In this document: positions 9,866 to 19,731 of the stretch, one piece after another | Layout: the number at the start of each line of letters is the position of its first letter | Position numbering within the stretch: the first letter of the stretch is position 1 | Origin: Ophiostoma sp. CBS 140.51 | Lineage: Eukaryota > Ascomycota > Sordariomycetes > Ophiostomatales > Ophiostomataceae | Direction: 5' to 3' | Length of the DNA: 64,000 bases | Assembly: GCA_029298735.1 (NCBI GenBank) | Contig: JANSLP010000002.1 | Span: 480,632 to 544,631 of the forward strand | Notes under the pieces: model-generated | Seen by the model: the letters and a program-made list of their open reading frames with translations, nothing else | Databases searched by the model: none | Told to the model about the DNA's origin: nothing | Position numbers and translations under genes: made by a program

Positions 9866-11535
9866 ATGACTACAGACGAAAAGACCGGCCAGGTGCAGCA
9901 AGCTAAGCAGGCGACTCTTCGTGAGCACGCGCTTGGCTGGCGCGAGTCATTGCGGCTGTATCCTAAGGCTATTGCCTTTTCGCTGCTCTTCTCGTCGGCC
10001 ATTATCATGGAAGGCTACGACTTGTCCTTGACCGGTAGTTTCTACGGATATACTGCGTACGACCCCCGTCTCTCATCTTATAAAAATATGTGCCACCTAC
10101 TAACCTTTCTCTTAGCTTCCAGAACAAGTTTGGTGATCAGCCCGGTCCCGGCGGTGTTGGTCGTGTCGTGTCGGCCGACTGGCAGACATACATCCAGAAC
10201 AGCGGCATGTGTGGCCAGATTGTCGGCCTCTTTCTCAACGGCTACGTCACCGACCGCTTCGGCTACAAGAAGACCATGATCGCCTCGCAGCTGCTCATGA
10301 TTGCCCTCATTTTTGTGCCCTTCTTCGCCCAAAACATCCAGACGATCTTGGCCGGTGCCACGGTCCTCGGTATCCCTTGGGGTGTCTTTCAGACTCTGGC
10401 GATCAACTACGCTGCGGATGTCGCGCCCGTCGTCCTGCGTCCCTACCTGACGACCTATGTCAACATGTGCTGGGTTATTGGCCAGCTGATTGCCTCTGGT
10501 GTCCTCCGTGGCCTGCTCAACCGCAGTGGTGATGCTTCGTGGCGGATCCCCTATGCACTGCAGTGGATCTGGCCGCCTCTGATTATTGCCGGTACCCTTT
10601 TCGCGCCCGAGTCGCCCTGGTGGCTGGTACGCGCTGGTCGCTATGAGGAGGCCCGTACGGTCGTGCAGAAGCTCGCCAGCCCGACCCTGGCCGACGAAGC
10701 CGACGACGCAGTTGCCCTCATGGTCGAGACGGACCGTCTCGAGCGCGAAGTGTCGCAAGGTACTTCGTACTGGGACTGCTTCAAGGGCGTGGATCTGCGG
10801 CGCACCGAGATTGTCTGTGTTTCCTACCTGGCGCAGGCTTGGTGCGGCACCTCGCTCATGGGCTACTCGGTCCAGTTTTACGAGCGTGGCGGCCTCGATA
10901 CCTCGCACGCCCTCGACTTTAATATTGGCCAGAGCGCTATTGGCCTTGTTGGTGTCGTGCTGTCCTGGGTCTTGCTGACACGCTTCGGCCGCCGTCCTAT
11001 CTACCTGACGGGCGTCTTCTTGCTGCTCATTCTTGTTGTGGTTGTGGGCGGTCTCGGGTTCGCCAACCCAGACGACAAGGGCCCCTCGTGGGCCATTGGT
11101 ACCCTGCTGCTCGTCTACACACTGGTCTACGATGCCATGGTCGGCCCTCTTTGTTATGCCATTGTCGCCGAGATACCCTCAACCCGCCTCAAGGTCAAAT
11201 CGGTCGTGCTGGCCCGCAACGTCTCCAACATTGCCGGCTTTTTGAATAACAGCCTGATGCCCCGCATGCTCGGTGTCAACAGCTGGAACTGGGGCGCTAA
11301 GACGGCGCTGTTCTGGGCCGGCTTCTGTGTCCTGATTCTGATATGGGCGTTTTTCCGTCTTCCGGAGGCCAAGGACCGTACGTACGGCGAGCTCGATGTT
11401 CTGTTCCAGCGCGGTGTCAGTGCGCGTCACTTTTCCAGCACGGCGGTAGACCAGTTTGAATTTGCCGACGAAGACGGGCAGCCCAAGGGCCATGCGACAG
11501 CTGGTGTCGAGGAGGTGGAGGCCAAGAATGTGTAG
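9866..11535 (+). CDS. MFS alpha-glucoside/sucrose-type sugar permease
   Basis: Two exons, 9866-10056 and 10116-11535, give 536 residues. The 59-nt intron has donor GTACGA, a perfect CTACTAAC branch site and CTTAG acceptor; splicing joins GYTA to FQNKFGDQPG. The protein is a sugar-porter-family MFS member with about 12 hydrophobic segments. Visible signatures are GYDLSLTGSFYGY in segment 1, the loop DRFGYKK, PESPWWLVRAGR after segment 6 and the central repeat TRFGRRPIY. The PESPWWLV form is characteristic of the maltose/alpha-glucoside permease group (MAL31/AGT1 type), which act as proton symporters for maltose, sucrose and similar sugars. ATG 9866 lies in a good context (ACCACCATGA). Pairing with an intracellular invertase suggests sucrose or a sucrose-like sugar is imported intact. 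Confidence 0.9.
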
Positions 11536-12046
11536 ACTGGATTGAATAGAAAAAAGGCGATTGTATATAGAGAGTAGGAAGACGCTGCAGATGGGGAGAA
11601 CGAGGCCGTGCGATCTAGCTTGAGTAGAATCTCATTACAAGCGCCTGTTGTTCTGTCGAGTTCAGACGATCCGTGAATCAATAAGCAGTAATAATGTATA
11701 ATGTTGTGCGCATCATGAGTCGATTTGTGAAGCTGATAGCAGTGCAATATACGAGCAAGCACGATAGCAGACCTTTTTCTATGTGATTTTATTTCTTATT
11801 GATTGTCTTTGATGTATCTATTTTCATATTCTCCACGACAGACATAAACTGCCGGAAAGCTGCTGCCGTGCCGTAAAATCGACTGCTCCGGACCAAATCC
11901 CAGTTTAATATCCGACAATCGAGTAGGTTTCAATGAGATAACTCAAAATTCAAACGGCGAGTCAATTCCCCAACCCAACCCGGCTTATGACCGCCGTCGT
12001 ATTGCATATCCGCTAGAGAAGAAGTTAAAGTGATTTTAATATCCAA

Positions 12047-12056
12047 GTACCGGTAC
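12047..12056. promoter_or_regulatory. GTACCGGTAC palindrome, copy 2
   Basis: Identical to the element at 9358-9367 and placed 42 bp before the inverted repeat at 12099. Confidence 0.5.
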
Positions 12057-12098
12057 ATGACGAGGTACGCTCCTGTCTGTCCCCATACTCTGATATGT

Positions 12099-12111
12099 TG
12101 TCGGACCGACA
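12099..12111. promoter_or_regulatory. CGG-N1-CCG inverted repeat, copy 3
   Basis: TGTCGGACCGACA is the exact reverse complement of the two copies in the GH32/MFS promoter. It lies upstream of the GH2 gene and links that gene to the same presumed regulator. Confidence 0.7.
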
Positions 12112-12496
12112 CCAACCTCATCTGGCTAGAGTTGGGGGACCACACATGGGGGGTGTCGTCCACCTTGAACGTGCCCGCTTGGCGGAGAAAAGTCCACGAG
12201 CTCATGCGAGAGCTATGATCTTTGGATCTAGAAAAGACAAAAGCTGCCCGGCATCGGGCAAGGTGAGAGAGGAGTCAATAATAGAGACACCAATGGCAGA
12301 AAAAGAAACAAGCGCTGTGAAATTTGAGCGAGAGAATCAACTGCCAAGATACAACAGAGCAAAGAATAACACGACGACAAAGACGGACAGAAAACAAGAG
12401 AGATAAAAAGAACAGCCAGACAACAACCCTGGTGGTTGACTGCCAAAGAGAAGCAAGACTTGCGTCTCATTATCTTCTCTTCCTACTTACCCCAAC

Positions 12497-15400
12497 ATGG
12501 CTGACACAGACACGAAGAGAGGCGCCAACTTTGCGCCTGTCGTGCCAACACCCGACTGGAACAACCTGGCCATCATCCACCGCAATACCTTGCCCCCTCG
12601 CGCGTCGTTTTACAACTACACATCAACAGACGCTGCCCTTCGTGGCGATTATGATGATGCACTCGCCCACTGCCTCTCAGGCACCTGGCAGTTTAAGCTC
12701 TACCCATGCTCATGGCGCATGCCTGAAGGCGTAGCTGAACAGTCGACCCTCGACGATCTCCAGAGCCTCGAGTATACCGACATTGCCGTGCCCGGTATGT
12801 GGCAGCTCCAGGAGGCTGGCCGCAGTGGTGTCGGCCCGCGCTACACCAACATGGCCCTCCCCTTTTCTGTCGACCCGCCCAATGTACCGCTCTTCAACAA
12901 CGAGACGGGACACTACGTGCGCACGTTTAATGTACCGCCCACTCTCAGGGGACACCAGCTGCGCCTACGTTTCGAGGGTGTCGACGCAGCCTTCCACGTC
13001 TATCTGAACGGCCAGGCCATTGGCTTTTCCCAAGGATCACGCAACCCGTCCGAGTTTGACATCACGGAGGCGGTTCAAGAAGAAAACAACATCTTGTCGG
13101 TAGTCGTCTACAAGTGGTGCGTCGGCACGTACTTTGAGGACCAGGACCAGTGGTGGCTGAGCGGCATCTTCCGGGATGTGCACCTGTTGGCCTTTCCAAG
13201 AGACGTTCGCATCGAGGACTTGAAGATTGAGACTCATCTGGACGCTGCCTATATCGATACCGTCCTGCAAGTCGAGGTGCGCCTCAATGCGCCGGGTACT
13301 GTTGCTCTGTCTCTGTTTGACGCAGAGGGTCAGCTCGTTGTCAGTGACAAGCAGACTGGCCATGTCGAGGGTAACGGTCAAGACGGCGAGGGCGGTTGTC
13401 ACATTGTATTTTCACTGCCTGTTGCCCACCCTAATCTGTGGACCGCCGAAACGCCCTACCTCTACAAGGCAATCTTGTCTGTCGACAGCACAACTCAAGC
13501 CGTCAGTCAGTCCGTCGGTTTCCGCCAGGTTGATAGGGACCACAAGCGAGGTGTGCTGCTCGTCAACGGCCAGCGCATCATCTTCCGCGGCGCCAACCGC
13601 CACGAGCACCATCCGCTGTCGGGACGGGCCGTCCCGTACGAGTTTATGAAGACCGACCTCCTGAGAATGAAGCAGCACAACATCAACTCTATCCGCACTG
13701 CGCACTATCCCAACGACTACCGACTGTATGATTTGGCCGACCGCCTAGGTTTCTATGTGCTCGACGAGGCCGATCTCGAGACTCACGGCTTCTCACAAGT
13801 TGAGCTGGCGGCCCTCACTGAAAAAGAGCGACAGCTGTCGACCAAGGGCGTCATCTCGCTGGAGTGCGGACGAGCCACGGAATGGATCACAAACGACGAG
13901 CGCTACACGCCCGTGTACATTGACCGGCTGCGGCAGCTGGTAGCCCGCGACAAGAACCACGCCTGTGTCGTCATGTGGTCCCTGGGCAACGAGTCGTACC
14001 ACGGCGTCAACACCAAGGCAGCGCACGACTGGGTGCGTGCGCACGGCACGACACGGCCCATCCACTACGAGGGCGACCGGGATGCTGAGGTCGTGGATCT
14101 GTACAGCTTGATGTACTCGCCCATCCCGGATGTAATGGCACTCCTTAAAGACGGACCCCACAAGCACAAGCCCATCTTGCTGTGTGAGTACTTGTACGGC
14201 ATTGGTAACGGCGCTGGTGCCATTGCCGAGTATATTGAGCTCTTCCACGAGCACCCGCGGCTACAGGGCGGTTTTGTCTGGCAATGGGCCAGCCAGGGCC
14301 TGTTGACACACGACGACAAGACGGGCGAGCCCTTTTATGGGTATGGCGGCGACTTCCACGATGTGATCAACGACGGTCGCGAAAACACACACGGCTACAA
14401 TTTCTCGGACCACATGACGCCCAAACCGGCACTGGCGGAGCTCAAGCAGGCAATGCAGCCAGTGCGGGTTGTTTCTGCCTCACTGAGCGCCATCACTCTA
14501 CAAAACCGGTATGATTTTGCCGAATTGGACCACTTGAAGTGCACATGGTGTGTGGTGCGCGACGGGGCTGTGTCAGAGGAGATTGAGTTGGCGCTGCCTG
14601 AGTGCAAGCCTGGCCAGACGGTGGAAGTGGTGATCAACAGTGTTGATGCACAAAAGGCGGCAGCATTTGACAAGGAGGCACCACATGCCGAGCTCTACAT
14701 GGATGTTGCATTCTCTCTCAAAAAGGATACCGACTGGGCAGATGCAGGCCACATCGTCGCAGCTGCTCAGTTCCGTCAGCGTGGGCCGCCTCCTGTATTG
14801 GCTGCTGTGTCCTCCACCACAACACCTCGTGTAGAGCAGGTGTCTCCGACCAACGTCGTCATCCACGGCCGCACATCGAAATGGGCCATGGACTTGCTGA
14901 CAGGCGAGCTCTTGTCATGGACGAAGAATGGCCAAACTGTGTTGTCTGCACCGCCCAAACTCGGCTTTTACCGCCCACTAACAGACCATGACGAGGCCGG
15001 CTCTGGCAAGCTATGGACAGCCAAGATGCTGCAACATGTGGCCAGTCACACCCAAAAAGTGGTTGCCCAAGAAGGGGATGGAGTGGTGGGAGTAGAGGTC
15101 ACAGCACGAGCAGGACCACCAGGACTAGAATGGGCATTCGCAACGACAACGACGTACACATTTGGTGGAGACGACACCCTCCGGATCCGCGTCCATGGCA
15201 CTCCCTTTGGTGCCAACACGCCACCAACTCTTGCCCGCATCGGCCTCGACCTTGTCCTTGATCCTGCCCTCGACACATCGTCCTGGTTTGGCCGTGGGCC
15301 GGGTGAATCGTATCGGGACCGCAAAATGTCACAACAAGTCGGCAACTGGACATCACCTCTGGACAAACTGTTCACCTTGTTTGAGTATCCGCAAGAAAGC

Positions 15401-15694
15401 GGCAATCGGACGGATGTGCGGCACGTCGAGTTTAAGGGTGGTGCAGATGGACTCAGTCTGTCCGCCCACTTTGGAGAGCGTGATGGCTGCAGTTTCCAAG
15501 CGAGCTACTTTGATCCTTCTGACATTGAGCACAGCCGGCATCCTCATGAGCTGCGGCGGCTTAAGAAGTCTGCGCCCCGTGTGCGGTTGGACTGGGTACA
15601 CCATGGGTTGGGCACAGCCGCGATTGGGCCGGATACACGGGAGGAGTACTCGCTCAAGACGGAGGCGTTTGACTACGAAGTGACTTTGTCGTGA
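12497..15694 (+). CDS. GH2 beta-galactosidase, LAC4/LacZ type
   Basis: Single-exon gene of 1065 residues, the usual length of LAC4/LacZ enzymes. It follows the GH2 order: sugar-binding domain (VPGMWQLQ, GRSGVGPRYTNMALPF), immunoglobulin-like domain, TIM barrel and C-terminal beta-galactosidase small-chain domain. The barrel shows RGANRHEHHPLSGRAV, SIRTAHYPND, acid/base Glu499 in MWSLGNES and nucleophile Glu564 in LLCEYLYGIGNG. There is no signal peptide, so it should act in the cytosol on an imported beta-galactoside such as lactose or a galactosylated oligosaccharide. It is convergent with the DHA1 gene (160 bp apart), with an A/T-rich run containing AATAAA-like signals just after the stop. 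The promoter carries the same two palindromes as the GH32/permease promoter. Confidence 0.93.
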   Translation: MADTDTKRGANFAPVVPTPDWNNLAIIHRNTLPPRASFYNYTSTDAALRGDYDDALAHCLSGTWQFKLYPCSWRMPEGVAEQSTLDDLQSLEYTDIAVPGMWQLQEAGRSGVGPRYTNMALPFSVDPPNVPLFNNETGHYVRTFNVPPTLRGHQLRLRFEGVDAAFHVYLNGQAIGFSQGSRNPSEFDITEAVQEENNILSVVVYKWCVGTYFEDQDQWWLSGIFRDVHLLAFPRDVRIEDLKIETHLDAAYIDTVLQVEVRLNAPGTVALSLFDAEGQLVVSDKQTGHVEGNGQDGEGGCHIVFSLPVAHPNLWTAETPYLYKAILSVDSTTQAVSQSVGFRQVDRDHKRGVLLVNGQRIIFRGANRHEHHPLSGRAVPYEFMKTDLLRMKQHNINSIRTAHYPNDYRLYDLADRLGFYVLDEADLETHGFSQVELAALTEKERQLSTKGVISLECGRATEWITNDERYTPVYIDRLRQLVARDKNHACVVMWSLGNESYHGVNTKAAHDWVRAHGTTRPIHYEGDRDAEVVDLYSLMYSPIPDVMALLKDGPHKHKPILLCEYLYGIGNGAGAIAEYIELFHEHPRLQGGFVWQWASQGLLTHDDKTGEPFYGYGGDFHDVINDGRENTHGYNFSDHMTPKPALAELKQAMQPVRVVSASLSAITLQNRYDFAELDHLKCTWCVVRDGAVSEEIELALPECKPGQTVEVVINSVDAQKAAAFDKEAPHAELYMDVAFSLKKDTDWADAGHIVAAAQFRQRGPPPVLAAVSSTTTPRVEQVSPTNVVIHGRTSKWAMDLLTGELLSWTKNGQTVLSAPPKLGFYRPLTDHDEAGSGKLWTAKMLQHVASHTQKVVAQEGDGVVGVEVTARAGPPGLEWAFATTTTYTFGGDDTLRIRVHGTPFGANTPPTLARIGLDLVLDPALDTSSWFGRGPGESYRDRKMSQQVGNWTSPLDKLFTLFEYPQESGNRTDVRHVEFKGGADGLSLSAHFGERDGCSFQASYFDPSDIEHSRHPHELRRLKKSAPRVRLDWVHHGLGTAAIGPDTREEYSLKTEAFDYEVTLS

Positions 15695-15854
15695 GAGAAG
15701 TTGCCTAAAAAGAAAATAATAAAATAAAAATTTATATTGTATTCTACCATGCTATGCTATATGTATGTACTTGTGTAGTTTTTGAATTAAATAAGAGGAC
15801 GAGAGAAATATTACGACGCCACTGGCCTTTGGCCAGGCCTTGGGGATTGGCCGT

Positions 15855-17676
15855 CTACAGATCGACCGGCCACCTGCGCCGAATTGTGCCACCAAACTTA
15901 TAAAAGATCACCGGAAGCGGTGTCATCATCAATGCAATGACGGCCAAGACGGTATTGCCTACGCCGTAATCGAGGGAAGCATACAGGGGTGCACCCGCCA
16001 GAGGCAAAAATGCACCCATAATGGACATGGCTGTACGGTTGGCGGCGACAGCGGAGGCGGCAAAGGGCGTGAAGGCGTCAACCAGATACGTGACGACTGG
16101 AATAAAGATGCCAATAATGCCGACACCAAAGAACAAGAGACTGATGACGGGGCACGACCAGTGGACACGTTCCTGGGTCGACCAGCCGTACCAGAAGAGC
16201 GAGATGGGCACGCAGGCGGCATAGTAAACACAATGGGGCAGGCGCATCTCGGGTTCGTAGACGCCATTGTTGCGTTTTGTGAGGTTGGCGATTGTGCGGT
16301 CGTTTGTGGCCATGATGACAAAGAGGCCGAGGACCATGCCGATGCCGACTAAAAAGAAGGGAGTAGTGGTTAGTATCAATGTCGCCATTATCATTTGGAT
16401 TCTATGAATACTTTGTGCTTGGATACTCACATGGTGCATAGGCCAGACCGGCAATGCTGACGTTCCAGCCATAGAGGTCGCCAAAGACGGCTGGGATGGT
16501 CGTGAACATGAGGTAAAGCATGCCGTACATGGTGGCAATGTAAAAGGACAGGAGGGATGCAATGGCCGAGCGAGTCAGAAGCTTGATGGGCCGGATAATA
16601 CTCCGCATCAACACATCGCGGGTGCTCATCTTGCGGTTCAAGAGCGGGTACAGGTCGGCACGGCCGGTGGATTTGCGCATGCGGGCTGCCTTCTTTTGGA
16701 GAACGCATGGGGCATACGTCTCGGGCATGTAGACCGTCAAGCCAGCATTGGTGGTACCGGCGACAATCAGCAGCAGCCAGTAGGCCCAGCGCCAATCGAG
16801 GTACTCGACAATAAACCCGCCGCAGATGGGACCAATGGCTGGGCCAACGCTCTGGGCCATAGTGATCAGGGACATGGTGAAGGCACGCTTCTCGACGGGG
16901 AACAGATCAGCAACCATGGCGGGCGCAATAGTCATGACGGCCGAGCCACCAATGCCGGCAAACAGGCGCATAACAATTAGGGCGGGCATCGAAGGTGCCA
17001 GAGCACTGCCGAGCAGCCACGCATTGAAAAACCAGGTGGCAAGAATGACGACCGGGTACCGGCCATAAACTTCACTCAGAGGGCCGAGAAACAGAGGGCC
17101 AATGGCGTAGCCCAACACATAGATGGTGACACTGAATGAGCCAACAATTTCAGACGGTTCGTGCAGCTCAGCCATTGTGGCTGCAATACCGGGCGCCACC
17201 ATGGACGATGCCAGCGGACTAAGGGTTGAGATGATGCCCATCATGATCATAATGTAGGTTTTCTTCCACTGGGGGAAATTGCGTGGGTTGTCTGGATCTT
17301 CGACAGAGTCCCAGCCCACGAGACCATGTTCCAGGTCCATTAATGCCAGGGGCTCGGCCGTGACACCTGTAACTGTCGGTGCCGTGCCGTCGGACCCGCT
17401 GTGGTCGGGATTCTGGTCCTCGAGGTCGACCATGGCTTCGTCGTTGTCGAGCTGGCGTCCGTCGTTTTCGGCAGACTCGAGGACAGGGAGAGGTCGTCTC
17501 TCGTTGAGGGAGGGTCGATTGCCGTCTGTCTCGTCGGGCTTTTCCAGATCTATTTCAACAGCTCGTGATATGTCTTTTGGTGTAGAGGGCGTCCTTGTGT
17601 CTGGTCGTGTCTCCTTTTCTGTGTCGGTCGGCAGTGGTGACGAGTCCGCCTCTGATTTCTTTCCTAAGAACCCCAT
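15855..17676 (-). CDS. MFS multidrug-type exporter (DHA1 family)
   Basis: Two exons on the minus strand, 17676-16431 and 16348-15855, give 579 residues. The 82-nt intron has donor GTGAGT, a TACTAAC branch site and TTTAG acceptor; splicing joins GLAYAP to FGIGMVLGLF. ATG 17676 (MGFLGKKSEAD) was chosen for its GACCATGG context; the frame is open 33 bases further but has no ATG there. A hydrophilic N-terminus of ~130 residues is followed by DPDNPRNFPQWKK, typical of fungal DHA1 drug:proton antiporters, then 12 hydrophobic segments. LGPLSEVYGRYP matches motif A, and VGPAIGPICGGFIVEY matches antiporter motif C. Substrate is unknown. It borders the sugar block but its upstream region lacks the shared palindromes, so membership is doubtful. 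Confidence 0.88.
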
Positions 17677-19731
17677 GGTCAAGGACGTGATCTGTGGTGG
17701 TCCTTTCAACTCTGTTTTGCTGTTGTTTGTGTCATTTATTGTTGTTGTCGTTTGTCGTTGGGACGGGGCCTGTCGGTGTTATGGTTGGTGTTGTTTATCG
17801 AAGGCTGGATATTATGGCTACATAGACGTCAAGGGTACATGGTTATTGTGCCAAAAGAGTCTCAAGAGCCAATGGATAGTCAAAGAATGGGTATCAAAAA
17901 GGGTGGCTACTCGTATCGTGAAAATAATAATGAGAAGAGAAAAAAGAATCAAAGAAAGAAGAAAAGGAAGCCCAAACAATCATAGGGCCGGTGTTAGGAA
18001 ATATGGTGGCATTGATCAGCTCGACATCTGCGGCTCCTATTCCTATCTGCACAAAGCGGTCTACAGACCTCTTTTTTCTTTCTTTTTCAAAATCTTGGCT
18101 CCTATTCACTCTCCCGTGCCGAGTAGCCATGCCTGAGCACTCGCACCCTCGCCCATGCATGGGTGGTCGTCAGTGCCCGTTGGCCGAGTCGGGCTTAGTT
18201 TGCAAGTCAAAAAACCGACCCAACCCGGGTGATGAGAAGCGTAGCGTGTGGGGTCGCCCGGGCCATAAATACCCCAACCCCGGACCAACACTATGGCAGG
18301 CCAGCGTGGGCAAAGCGGTCAGTACACCCCCAAGTTGCACTCTTTTTTTGTTCCTATGATCGTGTTTTGTGCAGCTTGCCATTGGTTGTTATTTGGGGTC
18401 TTTGGTGTAGACCTTGCCGTCTGCCGTCTGCCATGACATTTTTGTAAGTTTCCAGTGTCCAAGCCAGACTCTAGTGCATAACGGCCAAGATACGACTCGC
18501 CTCTCAAATAGCACTGGCTCGCAGTGTTGTGTGCATACGCCGAGTCTACCTACGTCGTCGACTTGCAAAGTAAATTGACTTGTTCCACATCGTCTTATTA
18601 AACTTTGGCCAACTTCCCCAGTCTCCAAGTCTCCTATCTCTATGTTCCCAGTCCTACTGGATTAGGGTTCTTATGGGCTGGACATAATCCGGGGCAGCCT
18701 TCTTGCTTCTGGCTTCTTGTTGGTCACTGTGAGCCTCGGGATTGAGAACCTGTGAAGGAAAGCGTTGTGGGCCACGTCCAGCGGGGAAGAGGGAACCAGA
18801 GCAACCCTTGAAGGGAAAAGGCAAAGGAGGACAATGGACTGCACATCTCCCGCCGCAATCCCGGCTTCTCGGCCGACAGTTTCAAAGCCCGTGAAGTTGG
18901 GTGTAATTGGTAATTGGTAAACTCCTGTGTCATAGGTATGTGGCTGCAGGAAAAGCGAATGAAATAAAGCAAGCTGATGATGAGCTTGGCTTGCGCTGCG
19001 GATGAGCTTCCGCTGTTTTGTTTTCCTGTTTTCTGGCCCTTCTCCAACTTCACTTTTTAGCGTAAGCAGAATGCCAGAACACCGGAAGCATAGCCTAGAT
19101 GGATGCCAGTTGAGTACCCTACTTCAATTGGGGGTATTGGAGCTTCAAAGACTTGCTCTGAGTTGACAGACCCGAAGCAAATAACTTGACAAGAAGCAGA
19201 TGAGGTTGAGAGTTGTCAACAGAGGCAACTTGTGCTTCGATTAGGAACTTGAAAAATAAGTATCTACAAGATCTCAATAATGAATGCAAACAGTCGACAC
19301 AACTGCCAACAAGGGAAAAAGAAGAAAGCAATGGCACAGCCAATGCCATGGAAGACGGCATCACTTTGGTCTTTTTTAATCGTTTCTAATGGTGTTGTCT
19401 TGAGTTGTCAACTGTGCCTGCCGAAATGGGTAAGATTAGGTAAGATGCTCCTGCCTTAATTAACAGACGCTGTCAGGACGTCACTGGGTCGCGCGTTGGG
19501 TCCCGCTTTTTTACAGGACCCTTAAGTGGTGCCTAGGCGTGGCAGGCGCCGGGGCGCGTCAAAGTCCGTTGGAGCAACGCCTATCCAAACCTTCCAGAGC
19601 AAAAATACAAAGACATCTGATCACGAACCCCAACGACTAATGACAACCACCTCGATTCTGCCTTGATGACTGCGAAATACGAATTCGACGACTGCCTTAC
19701 AACCCGACGAACTCTGCTTACCGCGTCATAA
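17677..19731. other. Intergenic, about 2 kb
   Basis: Lies between the divergent DHA1 and PNKP genes. The DHA1-proximal part is A/G-rich (17900-18000). A GC-rich patch at 18200-18300 contains CCATAAATACC-like AT islands. The PNKP-proximal part (19470-19570) is GC-rich with GCGCG-type motifs. No frame with recognisable protein features and no RNA gene was seen. Confidence 0.55.

Larger units (their letters stand above)
11536..12496. promoter_or_regulatory. Intergenic and promoter of GH2 gene
   Basis: The first ~350 bp are the 3' flank of the permease. The GH2 upstream region holds GTACCGGTAC (12047-12056) and the 13-bp inverted repeat (12099-12111), about 390 bp before the start codon, followed by a purine-rich leader with short upstream open frames. 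Confidence 0.65.

Noticed and set aside
10078..10908. Minus-strand frame of 276 codons
   Set aside because: Shadow of the sugar permease coding strand, caused by G/C-biased third positions.
17279..18136. Plus-strand frame of 285 codons
   Set aside because: Mostly antisense to exon 1 of the DHA1 gene, then runs into non-coding DNA; no motifs, while the minus strand encodes a clear MFS protein.
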